A stretch of DNA of 62,988 nucleotides from the NCBI GenBank assembly GCA_002748835.1, contig PDTL01000024.1, positions 1 through 62,988 of the forward strand, written 5' to 3'. A program made the translations under genes and the position numbers. A model generated the notes under the pieces. That model was not told the origin of the DNA and did not search any database. It worked only from the letters and a program-made list of their open reading frames with translations. Below, in pieces: positions 27,630-37,631 of this stretch (the stretch's first letter is position 1; each line of letters starts with the position of its first letter). The DNA is from Deltaproteobacteria bacterium (GTDB taxonomy: Bacteria; Desulfobacterota; Desulfobacteria; Desulfobacterales; GCA-2748835).

Positions 27630-30600
27630 ATGACAGGGCTGGCGCTTGGTTGTGATCTTGGCAGTTCATCCGTGAAAATCGCTGTTGTGAATGAAAACAA
27701 ACAGTGCCTGATCACCCGATATCGTATGCATGGCGGAGATGCTCTTGCCATATTTTCTGAAATGCTTGAAACCGTCAATCAGGAATATGGGGGTAACATC
27801 GCCTATGCCATGGTGTGCGGCGCCATGTCAGGGGGATTTGCACAACCGGTGCGTGCCAATGAAATGGCGGCCCTTGTTGCCGGCACAAAGGCCGTGTTTC
27901 CAGACTGTGCCAGTATTGTCGATATTGGCGGTGAGAGTGCCAGATTTATCACGGATGTGGATAAGGCCCAGGTCAATTTTTCGTTTAATGGCTCCTGCTC
28001 AGCCGGCACCGGCTCTTTTTTTGAAGATCAGATGACCCGGCTGGGGACGCACATCGATGAATTTAACGCCATCGTTGCCAAGGCAACCGCCACGCCGCGC
28101 ATTGCAGGACGCTGTACGGTCTTTGCAAAAACAGACATTATCCACCGCCAGCAGGAAGGGGCGAGTACACCGGATATTTTACGGGGATTGGCATATGCCC
28201 TGGTGAAAAACTTTCGGGGAACCATTATCCGCCACCTAACGGTGAAAAGCCCCTTGGTTTTCTCTGGCGGGGTGTCGAAGAATGAGGCTGTCAAAGAAGC
28301 GCTCAGGGAAATACTCAAACTCGATACCCTTTACGATTCAGCGGAAAGCCCCTGCCTTGCCGCCATCGGCTGTGCGCTCCTGGCACAGGCCCAAAAACGG
28401 ACGTATTCCCCTGAATCCTTCCGACCTGCCAAGCCGCTGAAAATGATCAGCATGCTGCCGCCCCTCAAAAAGGAAGTGGATACCAACGGCCTTCACACCT
28501 GCCATCCCATGCAGCCGGGCGAACCGGTCTATCTGGGCGTTGATATCGGTTCCACCAGCACCAACCTGGTGTTGATCAATCAGGCCGGTCAGGTAGTGGA
28601 CTATCAATATCTGAGAACCAGCGGCGCCCCCCTGGAAGTTGCGGAAAAAGGGATTGCAGCCTTGTCTGACAGATTAGGGATGGCGGTCAATATTGCCGCA
28701 ATCGGCACAACGGGGTCCGGCCGGCTCCGGGTGGGAAAAAAACTGGGTGCATTGACTGTTCGTGATGAGATTACCGCACAGACACGGGGGGCTGCCGCCA
28801 GTCTTGCCGATGTGGATACGATTTTTGAAATAGGGGGGCAGGATTCAAAATTTATCCGTCTGAATCATGGCCAGGTGGCTGATTTTCAGATGAACAAGGT
28901 CTGTGCCGCCGGCACAGGCTCCTTTGTGGAAGAGCAGGCCAAACGCCTTGACATTCATCTTGATGACTTTGGCAACCTTGCACTGGATGCAGAACGCCCA
29001 GCAGAACTTGGCGAGCGGTGTACGGTTTTTATCAAGTCCCAGATTGAAAAAAAACTCGGTGAAGGCACAGACAAGGCGTCCATTGCCGCGGGCATCTGTT
29101 ACGCCATTGTTCACAATTATCTGCACAAGGTGGTGGGCAATAAACCCGTGGGAGAAAAGATCTGTTTTTCAGGGGGTCTGGCCCACAATGACGGCATCAT
29201 TGCAGCATTCAGACACTATTATCCAACCCTTCAGGTCACCCCCTATTTTTCTGTAACCGGTGCGCTCGGTATCGCGCTGATGACGCGGGATGAAGCGCTG
29301 AAAAAAGAAGGGGAAAAACAGCCTGTTGCAGAAAAAGAACGGATTGAGGAAAACAGACGGCTTTTTTATGCACCCAAAAAGGCTTATCTGGGCAGCTATG
29401 CGGGGCTGCGCGAGCCAGACAAGAAAACCATTGGGATCCCGCGGGCATTGATGATGTATAAGCTGTTCCCCATGGCATACAATTTCTTCAAGACACTGGG
29501 GTTTAACGTCCTGCTTTCGCCTGAAACAGATGAGGATATTATCCGCAGAAGCCAGGAACGGGTGGAAGAAGAAACCTGCTATCCTGTCAAGCTGATTTTA
29601 GGTCATCTGTCATGGCTGATGGACCAAAACGTCGATGCCATCTTCATGCCCTCGGTTTACACGATGCGCCATTCCGGCTCACATCTTTGTAAAAACTACG
29701 GCTGTGTGTTTATGCAGAATGTGGCGGCACGCTTTGCAGAACGCCTTGGACTCAAAGAAAAACAGATTGAATTTCTCAATCCTGTGCTGGAAATGGATAT
29801 GGGCGCCCCGGAACTTGCCAAGGCAATGATTGGCATCGGAAACCGGCTGGGCGCATCGAAAATACGATGCGTGGCAGCCATGACCAAGGGCGGCGGCGCA
29901 TTGAAAAAATACAATGCGGCCTGTGAAGAAACCGGAAAACAGATGCTTGACCGGGTGCAGGCAGACGAAAAGGTCCTGGTACTGATCACCCGCAATTACG
30001 GACTGGATGATGCGGTATTGAGTATGGGCATTGCCGAACAATTGTTAAGCCGGGGGTATCCGGTTATCACCCTTTCCCATCTGGATGCCCATGGCAGGGA
30101 TTTGAGCGATGAATACCCCAATCAATACTGGCCTTTTGGCGCCCATATTCTTACGGGCATGCAAATTGTCAGAAACGATCCACGGCTGTTTGCCGTTTAT
30201 CTGACCAACCATGGCTGCGGCCCGGATTCCATGCTGGTCCATCAGTCTGCAGAAATCATGGGGGACAAACCCTGGCTGGTGCTGGAAGTGGACGAGCATT
30301 ATTCCCCGGTGGGCCTTGTCACCAGAGTCGAGGCGTTTCTCTCGTCCCTTGAAACCCACCAATCCGGCAGGGAAGGAAAATGGGAAAAGGATCTTGATCT
30401 GCCCAACCGGTTTATCGTTGGCGGGTTTGATGCCCTGGACAAAAATATCCCGGTGCTTCTGCCGCATCTCTTTCCCTACAGCCGCCTGACCGCATCCCGG
30501 CTCCAAAAAAACGGGTTTGACTGCAGGGAACTGCCGCCCACGGATGCGGAATCACTCAGGCAGGGCAAGGCGATGACCCGCACCAAGGAATACATTACCT

Positions 30601-31457
30601 TTACAGCAGTGCTGGGTGATGTCCTCACCTATGCAGCAAAGGCAGAAAACCCGCATCAGATTGTACTGATGCAAAACAGCGGGTCCGAGGCGGATGGGCA
30701 GTTCAGCCGAACCATCCGCACCCAGCTGGATATGAAAGGATATACAAAGACCCGCATCGTCAGTCCGCTGATGGAAGCCATGCATGATGATCAGGCATTG
30801 TGGCTGGACATCCTGGCAGGGGATGTGATCATGGCCGCATTGCCGGATGACAGAGCGGCGTTCCTGGCGCACTATGATAAATCGCCTTCAGTGGATACCC
30901 TGGGTGATATCGCGTCGGCCATTGCAGCAAAAACAGATGACCGGCCTGTGCTGCTGATACACGGTGACCCTGCCTGTGTTTTCAATCCCCAGGTCAACGG
31001 GCATCTGCTGGTGCCGGTCGAAAACGCGTTTCGCATCGCATGGCTTCCGGTCAGTGAATACCTGCTCTTTCTCTGGCAGGATCAGGGCGTTGATATCACC
31101 GCCCACCAACGTGAGATGGAAGCCCTGCACCCGGCCTTGGGACGGTTCAGTCCCTTTGCGCCGGTGTTTTCAGCGTTGAAGCGATCAGCGGATGATCGGC
31201 TTGGGAAACTGGCAGGCGGTAACGGCCGCTATCGACTGGCAAAAAGTATTCATGCCACTGCGGCCGCCTGCGGGGTTATTGAAATCAGTCCGCTTTATGA
31301 AAATGTGGTGTCCCTGTTAAATCTTGTAACCGTTCAGCACGACACGCCCTTTTTAAGCATTCAGGTCAATGGAGAGGGCAAAGAGCGGGAAAAACTGGAG
31401 ACCTTTTTGCATTTTCTCAATAAAAAGGAGGCTATTGCCATTCAGAACTACGCGTAA
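27630..31457 (+). CDS. Large acyl-CoA dehydratase activase-related protein
   Basis: A cytoplasmic protein of 1275 aa. Two BadF/BadG-type ASKHA ATPase domains come first: residues about 3-260 (LGCDLGSSSVKIAVV, CSAGTGSFFEDQ) and about 300-560 (LGVDIGSTSTNLVLI, CAAGTGSFVEEQ). In activators of 2-hydroxyacyl-CoA dehydratases the equivalent Cys binds a 4Fe-4S cluster at the dimer interface. The rest (IGIPRALMMYKLFPMAYNFF onward, with EETCYPVKL) resembles the dehydratase-like DUF2229/COG3580-3581 part. Such fusions are common in anaerobes; the reaction is unknown, but ATP-driven low-potential electron transfer is likely. GGAGG precedes the ATG at 27630; GTG at 27618 is a poorer start. Confidence 0.85.
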   Translation: MTGLALGCDLGSSSVKIAVVNENKQCLITRYRMHGGDALAIFSEMLETVNQEYGGNIAYAMVCGAMSGGFAQPVRANEMAALVAGTKAVFPDCASIVDIGGESARFITDVDKAQVNFSFNGSCSAGTGSFFEDQMTRLGTHIDEFNAIVAKATATPRIAGRCTVFAKTDIIHRQQEGASTPDILRGLAYALVKNFRGTIIRHLTVKSPLVFSGGVSKNEAVKEALREILKLDTLYDSAESPCLAAIGCALLAQAQKRTYSPESFRPAKPLKMISMLPPLKKEVDTNGLHTCHPMQPGEPVYLGVDIGSTSTNLVLINQAGQVVDYQYLRTSGAPLEVAEKGIAALSDRLGMAVNIAAIGTTGSGRLRVGKKLGALTVRDEITAQTRGAAASLADVDTIFEIGGQDSKFIRLNHGQVADFQMNKVCAAGTGSFVEEQAKRLDIHLDDFGNLALDAERPAELGERCTVFIKSQIEKKLGEGTDKASIAAGICYAIVHNYLHKVVGNKPVGEKICFSGGLAHNDGIIAAFRHYYPTLQVTPYFSVTGALGIALMTRDEALKKEGEKQPVAEKERIEENRRLFYAPKKAYLGSYAGLREPDKKTIGIPRALMMYKLFPMAYNFFKTLGFNVLLSPETDEDIIRRSQERVEEETCYPVKLILGHLSWLMDQNVDAIFMPSVYTMRHSGSHLCKNYGCVFMQNVAARFAERLGLKEKQIEFLNPVLEMDMGAPELAKAMIGIGNRLGASKIRCVAAMTKGGGALKKYNAACEETGKQMLDRVQADEKVLVLITRNYGLDDAVLSMGIAEQLLSRGYPVITLSHLDAHGRDLSDEYPNQYWPFGAHILTGMQIVRNDPRLFAVYLTNHGCGPDSMLVHQSAEIMGDKPWLVLEVDEHYSPVGLVTRVEAFLSSLETHQSGREGKWEKDLDLPNRFIVGGFDALDKNIPVLLPHLFPYSRLTASRLQKNGFDCRELPPTDAESLRQGKAMTRTKEYITFTAVLGDVLTYAAKAENPHQIVLMQNSGSEADGQFSRTIRTQLDMKGYTKTRIVSPLMEAMHDDQALWLDILAGDVIMAALPDDRAAFLAHYDKSPSVDTLGDIASAIAAKTDDRPVLLIHGDPACVFNPQVNGHLLVPVENAFRIAWLPVSEYLLFLWQDQGVDITAHQREMEALHPALGRFSPFAPVFSALKRSADDRLGKLAGGNGRYRLAKSIHATAAACGVIEISPLYENVVSLLNLVTVQHDTPFLSIQVNGEGKEREKLETFLHFLNKKEAIAIQNYA

Positions 31458-31508
31458 GAAATCCTGTAGACGATAGGGGGGCTAAACGATAATCTGAGGA
31501 GGAAAATA

Positions 31509-32687
31509 ATGAAACCAAGAAAAATTAGGGATGATGTTTACTGGATGGGTTCTGTGGATTGGGACAGCCGACTTTTTGACGCACTGATTCCCCTTCCGGA
31601 CGGTACCAGCTATAATGCATACTTTATTAAGGGCACTGAGCGCTCTGTGCTTATCGATACCGTTGATCCGCCCAAGGCCCAAGAACTGATGGAACAGCTC
31701 AAGGAAATCCAACGGCTTGATTATATTATCTCATTGCATGCCGAGCAGGATCACGCGGGAACCCTTCCCCACGTGTTGCAAAAATTTCCTGAAGCGCGCA
31801 TTATTGCGACACCCAAAGGGAAAAATCTGCTTATGCAGCATCTGGACCTGCCAGAACATAAAATTCACTGTGTAGATGACGGTGAAGCGCTTTCTCTTGG
31901 TGACAAAACACTAACGTTTATTCACACGCCCTGGGTGCATTGGCCTGAAACCATGGTCGCTTATCTCAATACGGATAAAATCTTGTTCAGCTGTGATTTT
32001 ATGGGATCACATTATGCCGCTTCTGACCTCTATGTGACGGATCAGGGCGTGATCTATGAAGCGGCAAAACGCTATTTTGCCGAAATCCTCATGCCGTTTC
32101 GACCCATGGTCAAACGTAATCTTGAAAAGCTGAAGGCCTATGATATTGAAATGATCGCACCCAGTCACGGTCAGATTTATCCAGATCCGTCCTTTATTCT
32201 TGATGCCTATAAGGTGTGGACAGAAGGCATTCCGCGTAACACCGTGGTGATTCCTTATGTGTCCATGCATGGCAGCACAGGCCAAATGGTGGATTATCTG
32301 GTATCTGCACTTGTTGAAAGAGATGTACGGGCGGAACAATTCAATCTTGCAGTCACCGATATAGGGAAACTGGCCTGTTCGTTAGTCGATGCCGCCACAA
32401 TCGTTGTCGGAACCCCCACGGTTCTGGCAGGCCCTCATCCATACGCAGCGTATGCTGCCTTTTTAGCAAATGCACTCAAGCCAACCACCCAGTTTGTTTC
32501 AATTATAGGGTCATTTGGCTGGGGAGGCAAAACCGTGGAGGTGTTGGCCGGGATGCTGCCCAACCTGAAAGCAGAAATCATTGATCCGGTGCTGTGCAAA
32601 GGTAAACCCGGAGAAATTGCGTATCAGGAACTGGATCAACTGGCGGACACGATCGCAGCCAAACATCAGGAACGGGGCTATAGTTAA
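31509..32687 (+). CDS. Flavodiiron protein (FprA-type O2/NO reductase)
   Basis: A 392-aa cytoplasmic enzyme that reduces oxygen to water or nitric oxide to nitrous oxide. The N-terminal metallo-beta-lactamase-like domain carries the diiron ligands in HAEQDHAGTLPH (H-x-E-x-D-H), with further His and Asp in the HTPWVHWPETM and SCDFMGSHY regions and in PSHGQIYPD. The C-terminal flavodoxin domain (about 250-392) has VSMHGSTGQM and GTPTVLAGPHP for FMN. GGAGG is upstream. It closes the cupin-cupin-activase operon; there is no rubredoxin domain, so an external electron donor is needed, possibly the nearby ferredoxin. Confidence 0.92.
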   Translation: MKPRKIRDDVYWMGSVDWDSRLFDALIPLPDGTSYNAYFIKGTERSVLIDTVDPPKAQELMEQLKEIQRLDYIISLHAEQDHAGTLPHVLQKFPEARIIATPKGKNLLMQHLDLPEHKIHCVDDGEALSLGDKTLTFIHTPWVHWPETMVAYLNTDKILFSCDFMGSHYAASDLYVTDQGVIYEAAKRYFAEILMPFRPMVKRNLEKLKAYDIEMIAPSHGQIYPDPSFILDAYKVWTEGIPRNTVVIPYVSMHGSTGQMVDYLVSALVERDVRAEQFNLAVTDIGKLACSLVDAATIVVGTPTVLAGPHPYAAYAAFLANALKPTTQFVSIIGSFGWGGKTVEVLAGMLPNLKAEIIDPVLCKGKPGEIAYQELDQLADTIAAKHQERGYS

Positions 32688-32796
32688 CATGCATGTTACT
32701 CTCTATCAATTTTGTTGAGTGCGTTGGCCGGCGGCACGATCCGGATATGTCCCAACAACCGAGACGCAGCAGCTGCGGGTCTCCTGATCTGTTTTC

Positions 32797-33048
32797 CTAT
32801 ACATATAGCTTTCCGACCTGTTTGTTTAATTCCTGTTCTGTTGTCTTGCTCATGGAGAGCTTGACGGGCCAAGATTTTTTTGTGCTGTTGATAGTGATCA
32901 TTTTATCTGGGCAGATGTCCACACAGCGAAGGCAGGTGATACAGAGGGAGGGATCGGCAACACCCTTGATATGATCCATGGCTCCGGTGGGGCATGCGTT
33001 TTCGCACAATCCGCACATGGAGCAGGGTTCTGATTTACGGCTGGGCAT
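32797..33048 (-). CDS. Dicluster 4Fe-4S ferredoxin
   Basis: An 83-aa ferredoxin with two complete cysteine motifs, CSMCGLCENACP and CITCLRCVDICP, each giving three Cys of one cluster plus the remote Pro-linked Cys of the other. It would carry low-potential electrons in the cytoplasm. It is convergent with the flavodiiron gene and lies 97 bp downstream of the AraC regulator on the same strand. Confidence 0.9.
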   Translation of the reverse strand: MPSRKSEPCSMCGLCENACPTGAMDHIKGVADPSLCITCLRCVDICPDKMITINSTKKSWPVKLSMSKTTEQELNKQVGKLYV

Positions 33049-33145
33049 TTCTGATTTTAATCTGGACTATACGGTATTGAATTGAAACCCTTGAAAATCT
33101 TTGCTTAAGACGCCTATTTTTCTATGCAGTAAAACACATCTTCGA

Positions 33146-34150
33146 TCAGGCTGTTTTGCTGTGGCGTGGCAGGTAATAGGAAGGCAGGTGGCCGTGGCAC
33201 TTTTTGAACGCCGTACTGAAATGGCTGGGGTTGGAATAACCCACAAAAAGGGCTGTTTTCAGGATCGAATATCTCCCTGATTCTATCATTTCCAGGGCTT
33301 TTTTCATGCGCTGTTCACGAATATAGGCACCAATGGGCATATTCATCTGTTGACGAAACCATTCTTTGAGGTAGGACGCATTGACTCCCACTCGCCTTGC
33401 CAGAGTGGAAATGTTTGGCGGCGCATTCCACTCCCGGCCTAAAATATCCACAGCCTCATCCACAACCGCCCGGGTTCTTCTGGTTCGTTCGAAACATGAA
33501 TCTGCCGAAGCATCTTCCAGGCTCAGAATTCTGGATACAAGATCTAAGGCCAGGGATTCAAAGCGCAGGTTGTCAGCAAGGGTTTGGCGGTTGGCATGAA
33601 TCAGCTTCCGTGCAATATCCATGAATGCAGATGAAGGCTGTAATCCCTTAGCCAAAGGAATTACCTGTTGCCCCGAGTGATTACATGCCAGTTTCTCCAG
33701 GCCTTTGCTGGCGACGCAACTGGATGTCCCCAGCCAGGCTTCAATTAGTTCCTGGGAAAGGTAGATGGAAAGGCCACGTATCTTTTTACCGGGAAAATGC
33801 GTACGCACGATTTGTTCGAAAGGGCCATGAAAAAACCAGATATCTCCGGTGGCAAGAGGTCGTTTCGTCCGATTTGAAGTCTGGAATTCAGCATGCCCCG
33901 ACAGCAGCATTGCCAGCTGAAAAGGGGTCTGCGCATTCCGTTGACAGGTGTCAAGCCGGTGGCGCAGACAATAATCGGTCAACACCACATAGGGGCCGTT
34001 ATGCATGCGCAACATTTCTGAGTAGCCGTGTCCCAGGTTTTGATCCACTGCCATGCGCAGTTCTTGAAAAAAGGGAGACGCTGACGGTTTGTCCGGCACC
34101 AGAAAATTAGTTGATGCGAATGCTTTATAATATTCTGGTACAGTATTCAT
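33146..34150 (-). CDS. AraC-family regulator, PchR-like
   Basis: A 334-aa transcription factor. The C-terminal AraC domain (about 235-330) shows ISTLARRVGVNASYLKEWFRQ as the first helix-turn-helix and LKTALFVGYSNPSHFSTAFKK as the second. The N-terminal ligand domain resembles the PchR/YbtA group, which sense ferric siderophores. It is divergent from the TonB-dependent receptor at 34361, with a palindrome in between, so local regulation of the receptor is likely. Confidence 0.88.
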   Translation of the reverse strand: MNTVPEYYKAFASTNFLVPDKPSASPFFQELRMAVDQNLGHGYSEMLRMHNGPYVVLTDYCLRHRLDTCQRNAQTPFQLAMLLSGHAEFQTSNRTKRPLATGDIWFFHGPFEQIVRTHFPGKKIRGLSIYLSQELIEAWLGTSSCVASKGLEKLACNHSGQQVIPLAKGLQPSSAFMDIARKLIHANRQTLADNLRFESLALDLVSRILSLEDASADSCFERTRRTRAVVDEAVDILGREWNAPPNISTLARRVGVNASYLKEWFRQQMNMPIGAYIREQRMKKALEMIESGRYSILKTALFVGYSNPSHFSTAFKKCHGHLPSYYLPRHSKTA

Positions 34151-34209
34151 TGTAACCCGTTCCTTTTTTCTGAAAAGAGTAAAGTACTTTCAAACCGCAT
34201 CGGTCTACC

Positions 34210-34227
34210 TTAGATTTTCCAATCTAA
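34210..34227. promoter_or_regulatory. Palindromic candidate operator between AraC regulator and receptor
   Basis: TTAGATT-TTCC-AATCTAA is a perfect inverted repeat with seven-base arms, centred about 68 bp from the regulator start and 142 bp from the receptor start. Its place in a divergent regulator/target region suggests a protein-binding site. It does not match a Fur box. Confidence 0.5.
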
Positions 34228-34360
34228 AATATCCGATCCGGGCATCTTTTTTTTCTGTTTTGGGCAGAAATGCAGATTTCTTCTTTGTATGATAGATATA
34301 TTGTCTTTGCAAGATTTTATCATGTGCACCAAGGATTATTCATTCACCAAAGGAGAAAAA

Positions 34361-36532
34361 ATGAAAATGAACAGGTTGATGGTGATAGTCTCGATTATTG
34401 CCTTAAGCCTTGGCAGTTTGCCAGCAATGGCTCAAAAAAATACTGAAACTGCGTCTGTGGTCATGGACACAATCACGGTGACGGCCAACAAGATGGAAGA
34501 AGACATCCACACGGTACCCCAGAGCATCTCCGTCATTGATGCCACGGAAATCGAAGAAATGGGCCTGGAAACAGCCATGGATGTTCTCAATCAAATTCCC
34601 GGCATGCTGGCCACACCAGACCACGGTGTTGGTGTTACCTTTCGAGGCCTGAAACGTTCCAAATTTACTATGAATAATCCGGTGGTTATCTATGTGGACG
34701 GCGTACCCATTGCCAATGCCTTTGGCTTTGACCTTTCCCTGAACAATGTCGAACGGATTGAAGTGTTGCGCGGTCCCCAGGGCACCCTGTACGGTAAGGA
34801 CGCCATTGGTGCGGTTGTCAATATTATTACCAAAGATCCTGATAATACCTGGCAAGGGAAAATCGGGACGAAATACAGCAGTTGGAACACCTTTCATGCC
34901 AAAGCCACCGTCAATGGGCCAATGATGGCGGACACACTTTTTTTGGGGCTCAGCGGCCAGTATGACAAAACAGATGGCTGGATTACAAATGATTATCCCG
35001 GCATGGACGAAGATGCAGGTCGCAATGGCAAGTATGATTTGAATGGTTTCCTGCTGTTTACGCCTACGGATCGTTTGCGTGCACGACTGGCTGTCGATCA
35101 GTGGGAGCATACCACTCACTTTTCAAATGAAAAAGCGCTGCCCTATGATTCTATGGGAACAGGTTCCGGCTATGCGAGTTTAAAAGACTTTCATCGGAAT
35201 ATGACGGAACATTTGTATATGGATCTGAAATCAAAAGAGGAAATCTCGGTTAATTCGCAGAGTCTTTTGCTTGCCTATGATGTTGACCGATTTCAAGTAG
35301 AGTCCATTACCACACACCGGATACGTGACCTTGACGGTATTTCTGATGTCGACCGCTCAGCAGGAAATCTTGCGGATGGTTTGATTGCGTTCAGGGATAC
35401 CAAGCTGACAGCCTGGACCGAGGAGCTGCGATTTCTCAGCACCAATGCCACGGGCCTGCGCTGGATCTGTGGCCTGTATCTAGACAAGGAAACGGAAGAG
35501 AGCTTCCTGGGGATGCAAATGCCGGGCGCCCTGAAGGGCATGCCGTTTGATATAGAGATGCAGGCCGTACCGGATTCAGATAAGAAAACCCAGGCTATCT
35601 TTGGTCAGATCATGATGCCCCTGGGTCAGCGTTTTGAACTGACCCTGGGCGGTCGCTATCAACGCATCAACAAGACAATGCACCAGGACATGTACTTTCT
35701 TCCGGTTCAGGGCCCCTTTCACGCCAACGTAACCGGTGTGTCGCCATTATTTTCATCTTCCCTTGACCTGGATAAAACCTGGAACACCTTTTTACCCAAG
35801 GCCGCCCTGACCTGGTTTTTAACTGATAACTACACGGTTTATGCGTCGTTCTCCCAAGGCTATATGCCCGGCGGCTTCAGTCTCTTTTCCATGGGGGGAG
35901 GGGCGGAAGAAAATACGTTCGAGCCGCAAACGTCGATCAATTATGAAATTGGCATCAAGGCGGATCATGATGTATGGCGGTTGAACCTGGCAGCCTTTTA
36001 TATGGATATTACAGACATTCACATTTCTAAAGCAATTGGTGGGTTATGGTTGCCAGACAATGCGGACAAGGCCCATTCTCTGGGTGCAGAAATGGAAGGT
36101 GTCTGGCTGCCGGTCAACGGTCTGGAGCTCAGTGCCGCTGTCAGTGCCATGCAGGCCGAGTACGATGATTTCGACTTGGGGGCAGGTGTCAAACTTGATG
36201 GAAAGCATCTGCAGGAGACACCCAATCATAGCCTGCGCGTTTCTGCAAGTTATCATCATCCAAGCGGTCTGTATGGCCGGGCCGATGTCCGTCATGTGGG
36301 CAATGTGTACTACTATGATGATATTGCAAAAGCGATGCAAAAGGCAGATGCCTATACCCTGGCCAACCTGAGACTGGGCTGGTTATACGGCAACTGGGAT
36401 ATCTACGCCGTTGCCCAGAATCTGACGGATGATGAATACATCAGCTTCTTCAGGTCAGGTCCAATGACAGGAGGACTTGCCGGATTCGGTGATCCACGTT
36501 CCATTTGCGCCGGGGTGAGTTACCACTTTTAA
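34361..36532 (+). CDS. TonB-dependent outer-membrane receptor (first)
   Basis: A 723-aa receptor with a signal peptide (MKMNRLMVIVSIIALSLGS to PAMA), a TonB box DTITVTA, and a plug domain with VPQSISVIDATEIEEMG and IEVLRGPQGTLYGKDAIGAVVNI. A 22-strand barrel follows, ending in aromatic SYHF as expected for outer-membrane insertion. It imports a scarce ligand, probably a metal chelate, using TonB energy; the substrate cannot be read. AAAGGAG lies before the ATG at 34361; the frame extends to 34289 without a signal peptide start. The methyltransferase gene follows on the same strand. Confidence 0.9.
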   Translation: MKMNRLMVIVSIIALSLGSLPAMAQKNTETASVVMDTITVTANKMEEDIHTVPQSISVIDATEIEEMGLETAMDVLNQIPGMLATPDHGVGVTFRGLKRSKFTMNNPVVIYVDGVPIANAFGFDLSLNNVERIEVLRGPQGTLYGKDAIGAVVNIITKDPDNTWQGKIGTKYSSWNTFHAKATVNGPMMADTLFLGLSGQYDKTDGWITNDYPGMDEDAGRNGKYDLNGFLLFTPTDRLRARLAVDQWEHTTHFSNEKALPYDSMGTGSGYASLKDFHRNMTEHLYMDLKSKEEISVNSQSLLLAYDVDRFQVESITTHRIRDLDGISDVDRSAGNLADGLIAFRDTKLTAWTEELRFLSTNATGLRWICGLYLDKETEESFLGMQMPGALKGMPFDIEMQAVPDSDKKTQAIFGQIMMPLGQRFELTLGGRYQRINKTMHQDMYFLPVQGPFHANVTGVSPLFSSSLDLDKTWNTFLPKAALTWFLTDNYTVYASFSQGYMPGGFSLFSMGGGAEENTFEPQTSINYEIGIKADHDVWRLNLAAFYMDITDIHISKAIGGLWLPDNADKAHSLGAEMEGVWLPVNGLELSAAVSAMQAEYDDFDLGAGVKLDGKHLQETPNHSLRVSASYHHPSGLYGRADVRHVGNVYYYDDIAKAMQKADAYTLANLRLGWLYGNWDIYAVAQNLTDDEYISFFRSGPMTGGLAGFGDPRSICAGVSYHF

Positions 36533-36602
36533 CGGCACTGTCGTTTTACAGCGCTGCATGCAAAATACGTCTGCGTGTCAAGGAGAAGAACAGGTAAATC
36601 CG

Positions 36603-37631
36603 ATGGAACCATCACTTTTGAGATTTAAACCGATTTATAATCAACTGACTCTGGGATATCTGCCCGCCATCGTTAACGGTGCGCAACAGGCCGGTATCTT
36701 TGAATTCCTGGTAAAAGAAAGAGCAACGGTCAATACGCTGGCCAAACGGCTTCAGTTAGACCCCGGGATACTTGAAGCCACATTGGCAGTCCTTGCCGCA
36801 GTGAAGCTTTTGGTCTGCGATAAGGATCATCAATATTACTTAAGCCAATCAGCACAACATTTTCTTGTCAAAGCATCTCCGGCATCTCAAATCAGGGATA
36901 TCCGCTTATTCTGCATGCGTCCCGGCCCTTTTGATGGTCTGGTTGATCAACTGAAAAATGGCGCGCATCATTTTGATTCCGCTGCGTTTGCCACTAAAGA
37001 AGGGCTTTTGGATCATGAGCAAAGGGCCCGGGGTGGTCAGATTCAGGAGGTGGTGGATTTTATCTGTAATACCCCGCAGTTTGCATCTTTCAAACGGATG
37101 TGCGACTTTGCCGGAAATTCCGGGTACTACTCCGAGGCATTGCTGAATAAAAATAAAAATCTCACATCAAAGGTGTATGAGACACCTGATGTCGTGACGC
37201 TTGCCAGGCAAACCGTAGGCGATAGGGGCACCTGCGGCCGTCTGGAATTCGTTGAGATCGGCAGGGATATCCACCTGGAAGATTTTGGCCGGGGATATGA
37301 CCTGTTTTTTGTTTCCCATTTTCTCTACCACTTAGCTGCAGCAGAACATCTGCTGTGGTTCTTTAAAAAGGTCAATCAGGCCATGCACCTCGGCGGGATT
37401 TTTGTGTCCAACCATATCGGTAATGCCGTGGACGATCAAGATGATATCACCCAGTCAATCCTTGGGCTTTTAGCCAGAACCCAGGGATACCCAACCCTCA
37501 CCCTGGATGAATCAACATTAAAACAAGCTCTTTCTCTGGCCGGTTTTTCAGAATTCAGGACCCGACCCGGCAAAGCAGGAACCCATTTAAATAATACGCT
37601 GGTGTCAGCAAAAAAAGTAAAGGAGATGTAG
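36603..37631 (+). CDS. SAM-dependent methyltransferase with N-terminal dimerisation domain
   Basis: A protein of about 342 aa resembling O-methyltransferases of the plant/polyketide type. The N-terminal winged-helix dimerisation part has IYNQLTLGYLPAIVNGAQQAGIF and LAKRLQLDPGILEATL. The Rossmann domain has DFAGNSGYYSEALL for SAM, FEIGR-like Glu/Asp near FVEIG, and YDLFFVSHFLYHL. The product methylated is unknown. Its position between receptor genes suggests it alters the imported ligand or a cofactor for it. The ATG at 36603 is favoured by AGG nine bases upstream; ATG 36558 is a possible earlier start. Confidence 0.78.
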   Translation: MEPSLLRFKPIYNQLTLGYLPAIVNGAQQAGIFEFLVKERATVNTLAKRLQLDPGILEATLAVLAAVKLLVCDKDHQYYLSQSAQHFLVKASPASQIRDIRLFCMRPGPFDGLVDQLKNGAHHFDSAAFATKEGLLDHEQRARGGQIQEVVDFICNTPQFASFKRMCDFAGNSGYYSEALLNKNKNLTSKVYETPDVVTLARQTVGDRGTCGRLEFVEIGRDIHLEDFGRGYDLFFVSHFLYHLAAAEHLLWFFKKVNQAMHLGGIFVSNHIGNAVDDQDDITQSILGLLARTQGYPTLTLDESTLKQALSLAGFSEFRTRPGKAGTHLNNTLVSAKKVKEM

